DNA of 64,000 nucleotides, taken from contig NIOB01000005.1 in the NCBI GenBank assembly GCA_002189105.1, forward strand, positions 1 through 64,000. The letters run 5' to 3'. Each line of letters starts with the position of its first letter. The first letter of the stretch is position 1. This document shows, one piece after another, positions 63,599 to 64,000 of this stretch. The notes below the pieces were generated by a model. That model did no database searches. It was not told where the DNA came from and worked only from the letters and a program-made list of their open reading frames with translations. The position numbers and the translations under genes are program-made. This DNA is from Saccharibacillus soli (GTDB taxonomy: Bacteria; Bacillota; Bacilli; Paenibacillales; Paenibacillaceae).

Positions 63599-64000
63599 CT
63601 AGCTTTGGATCTCGCCATCCTTGGACAGCAGCGTCTTCAGTTCTTTCATGAACATATTGATGTCCTTGAACTGCCGATAAACGGAGGCAAAACGAACATA
63701 CGCCACCTCATCCACCGGATACAGCTCCTGCATGACCTGCTCCCCAATACTGCGGCTCTCGATCTCGGCCACGGCAGTATTGCGCAGGGAACGCTCCACG
63801 CGCGAAACGATTGTCTCCAGCTGTTCAACCGATACCGGGCGTTTCTCACAGGCACGGATTAGCCCCCGCAGAATCTTGTCGCGGCTGAACTCCTCCCGGC
63901 TGCCGTCCTTCTTGATGACGATCAGCGGTGTTTCTTCCACCATCTCGAATGTCGTGAATCGACGTCCACAGCTTTCACATTCCCGCCTTCTGCGGATGGA
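63599..64000 (-). CDS. nrdR: Transcriptional repressor NrdR (N-terminus beyond window)
   Basis: The C-terminal 133 residues of the ribonucleotide-reductase repressor; about 20 N-terminal residues lie beyond the right edge. Visible are the second half of the zinc ribbon ([16 protein letters not shown]) and the ATP-cone domain ([50 protein letters not shown] ... [24 protein letters not shown]). NrdR binds NrdR boxes and represses ribonucleotide reductase genes when dATP/ATP fill the cone. An internal ATG at 63943 is not the start. Confidence 0.96.
   Translation of the reverse strand, partial: SIRRRRECESCGRRFTTFEMVEETPLIVIKKDGSREEFSRDKILRGLIRACEKRPVSVEQLETIVSRVERSLRNTAVAEIESRSIGEQVMQELYPVDEVAYVRFASVYRQFKDINMFMKELKTLLSKDGEIQS

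Overview
The window is a chromosomal stretch of a Gram-positive, endospore-former-type Bacillota, most likely Paenibacillaceae (Paenibacillus or Saccharibacillus-like). This is inferred from strong AGGAGG-type ribosome-binding sites, frequent TTG/GTG starts, sigma-A promoters, B. subtilis-type regulators (CtsR box, CIRCE, cre-like sites, LicT/RAT, YtrA, AraR, MerR), a YfmS-like chemoreceptor pair, HtpG, ClpE and NrdR. I see no phage, insertion sequence, CRISPR array or integron. It reads as ordinary chromosome rich in sugar, redox and sensory functions.

Layout. 1-2.25 kb: two adjacent minus-strand genes for secreted low-complexity proteins, one made of 36-residue repeats and cut by the window edge. 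2.6-6.6 kb: ribosomal protein L25/Ctc, a sugar-epimerase/oxidoreductase pair, a squalene-cyclase-like repeat protein and tRNA-Leu(CAG). 6.7-10 kb: a MerR regulator divergent from an aldo/keto reductase, and an AraR-type repressor with its operator. 10.1-14.2 kb: nitrite assimilation (nirB, nirD, a formate/nitrite-type channel) behind a promoter with Fnr-like and Rex-like sites. 14.4-16.4 kb: two tandem soluble chemoreceptors. 16.4-19.6 kb: a small Cys-rich protein, an AI-2E-family permease, two related hairpin/terminator units that may be small RNAs, and a serine hydrolase with an AraR-like box and a cre-like site. 19.8-23.7 kb: tRNA-Ala(GGC), then a promoter, a cyclic-di-GMP-I riboswitch and a terminator that precede a PLP decarboxylase coupled to a membrane chemoreceptor. 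23.8-26.1 kb: a FabF paralogue and an MmyB-like XRE regulator. 26.1-30.7 kb: a licT-bglP-bglA beta-glucoside operon with two antiterminator/terminator switches. 30.8-33.9 kb: an overlapping MerR-GNAT-hydrolase-Nudix operon. 34-36.4 kb: clpE behind a CtsR box. 36.5-44.7 kb: a TPR/GYF_2-like pair, an RpiR regulator, a secreted protein, an oxidoreductase, and an HxlR regulator divergent from an MFS exporter and an aldo/keto reductase. 45-51 kb: a chemoreceptor and a large SWIM/SNF2 helicase. 51.5-53.5 kb: htpG with a perfect CIRCE. 53.6-58.2 kb: a YbaK deacylase and a galactan cluster (lipoprotein and two GH53 enzymes) with no permeases. 58.4-59.6 kb: a short SigA-like sigma factor with an opposing promoter-terminator unit that looks like a small antisense RNA. 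59.6-64 kb: two ABC transporter modules around a YtrA-type regulator, then nrdR running off the right edge.

The most interesting items are the c-di-GMP riboswitch ahead of a decarboxylase-chemoreceptor pair (an enzyme apparently paired with a sensor under second-messenger control), the small RNA candidate opposing the sigma-factor promoter, and the two covarying hairpin units at 18.1-18.3 kb. All coordinates, spacings and motifs were read by eye. No database search or folding program was run.
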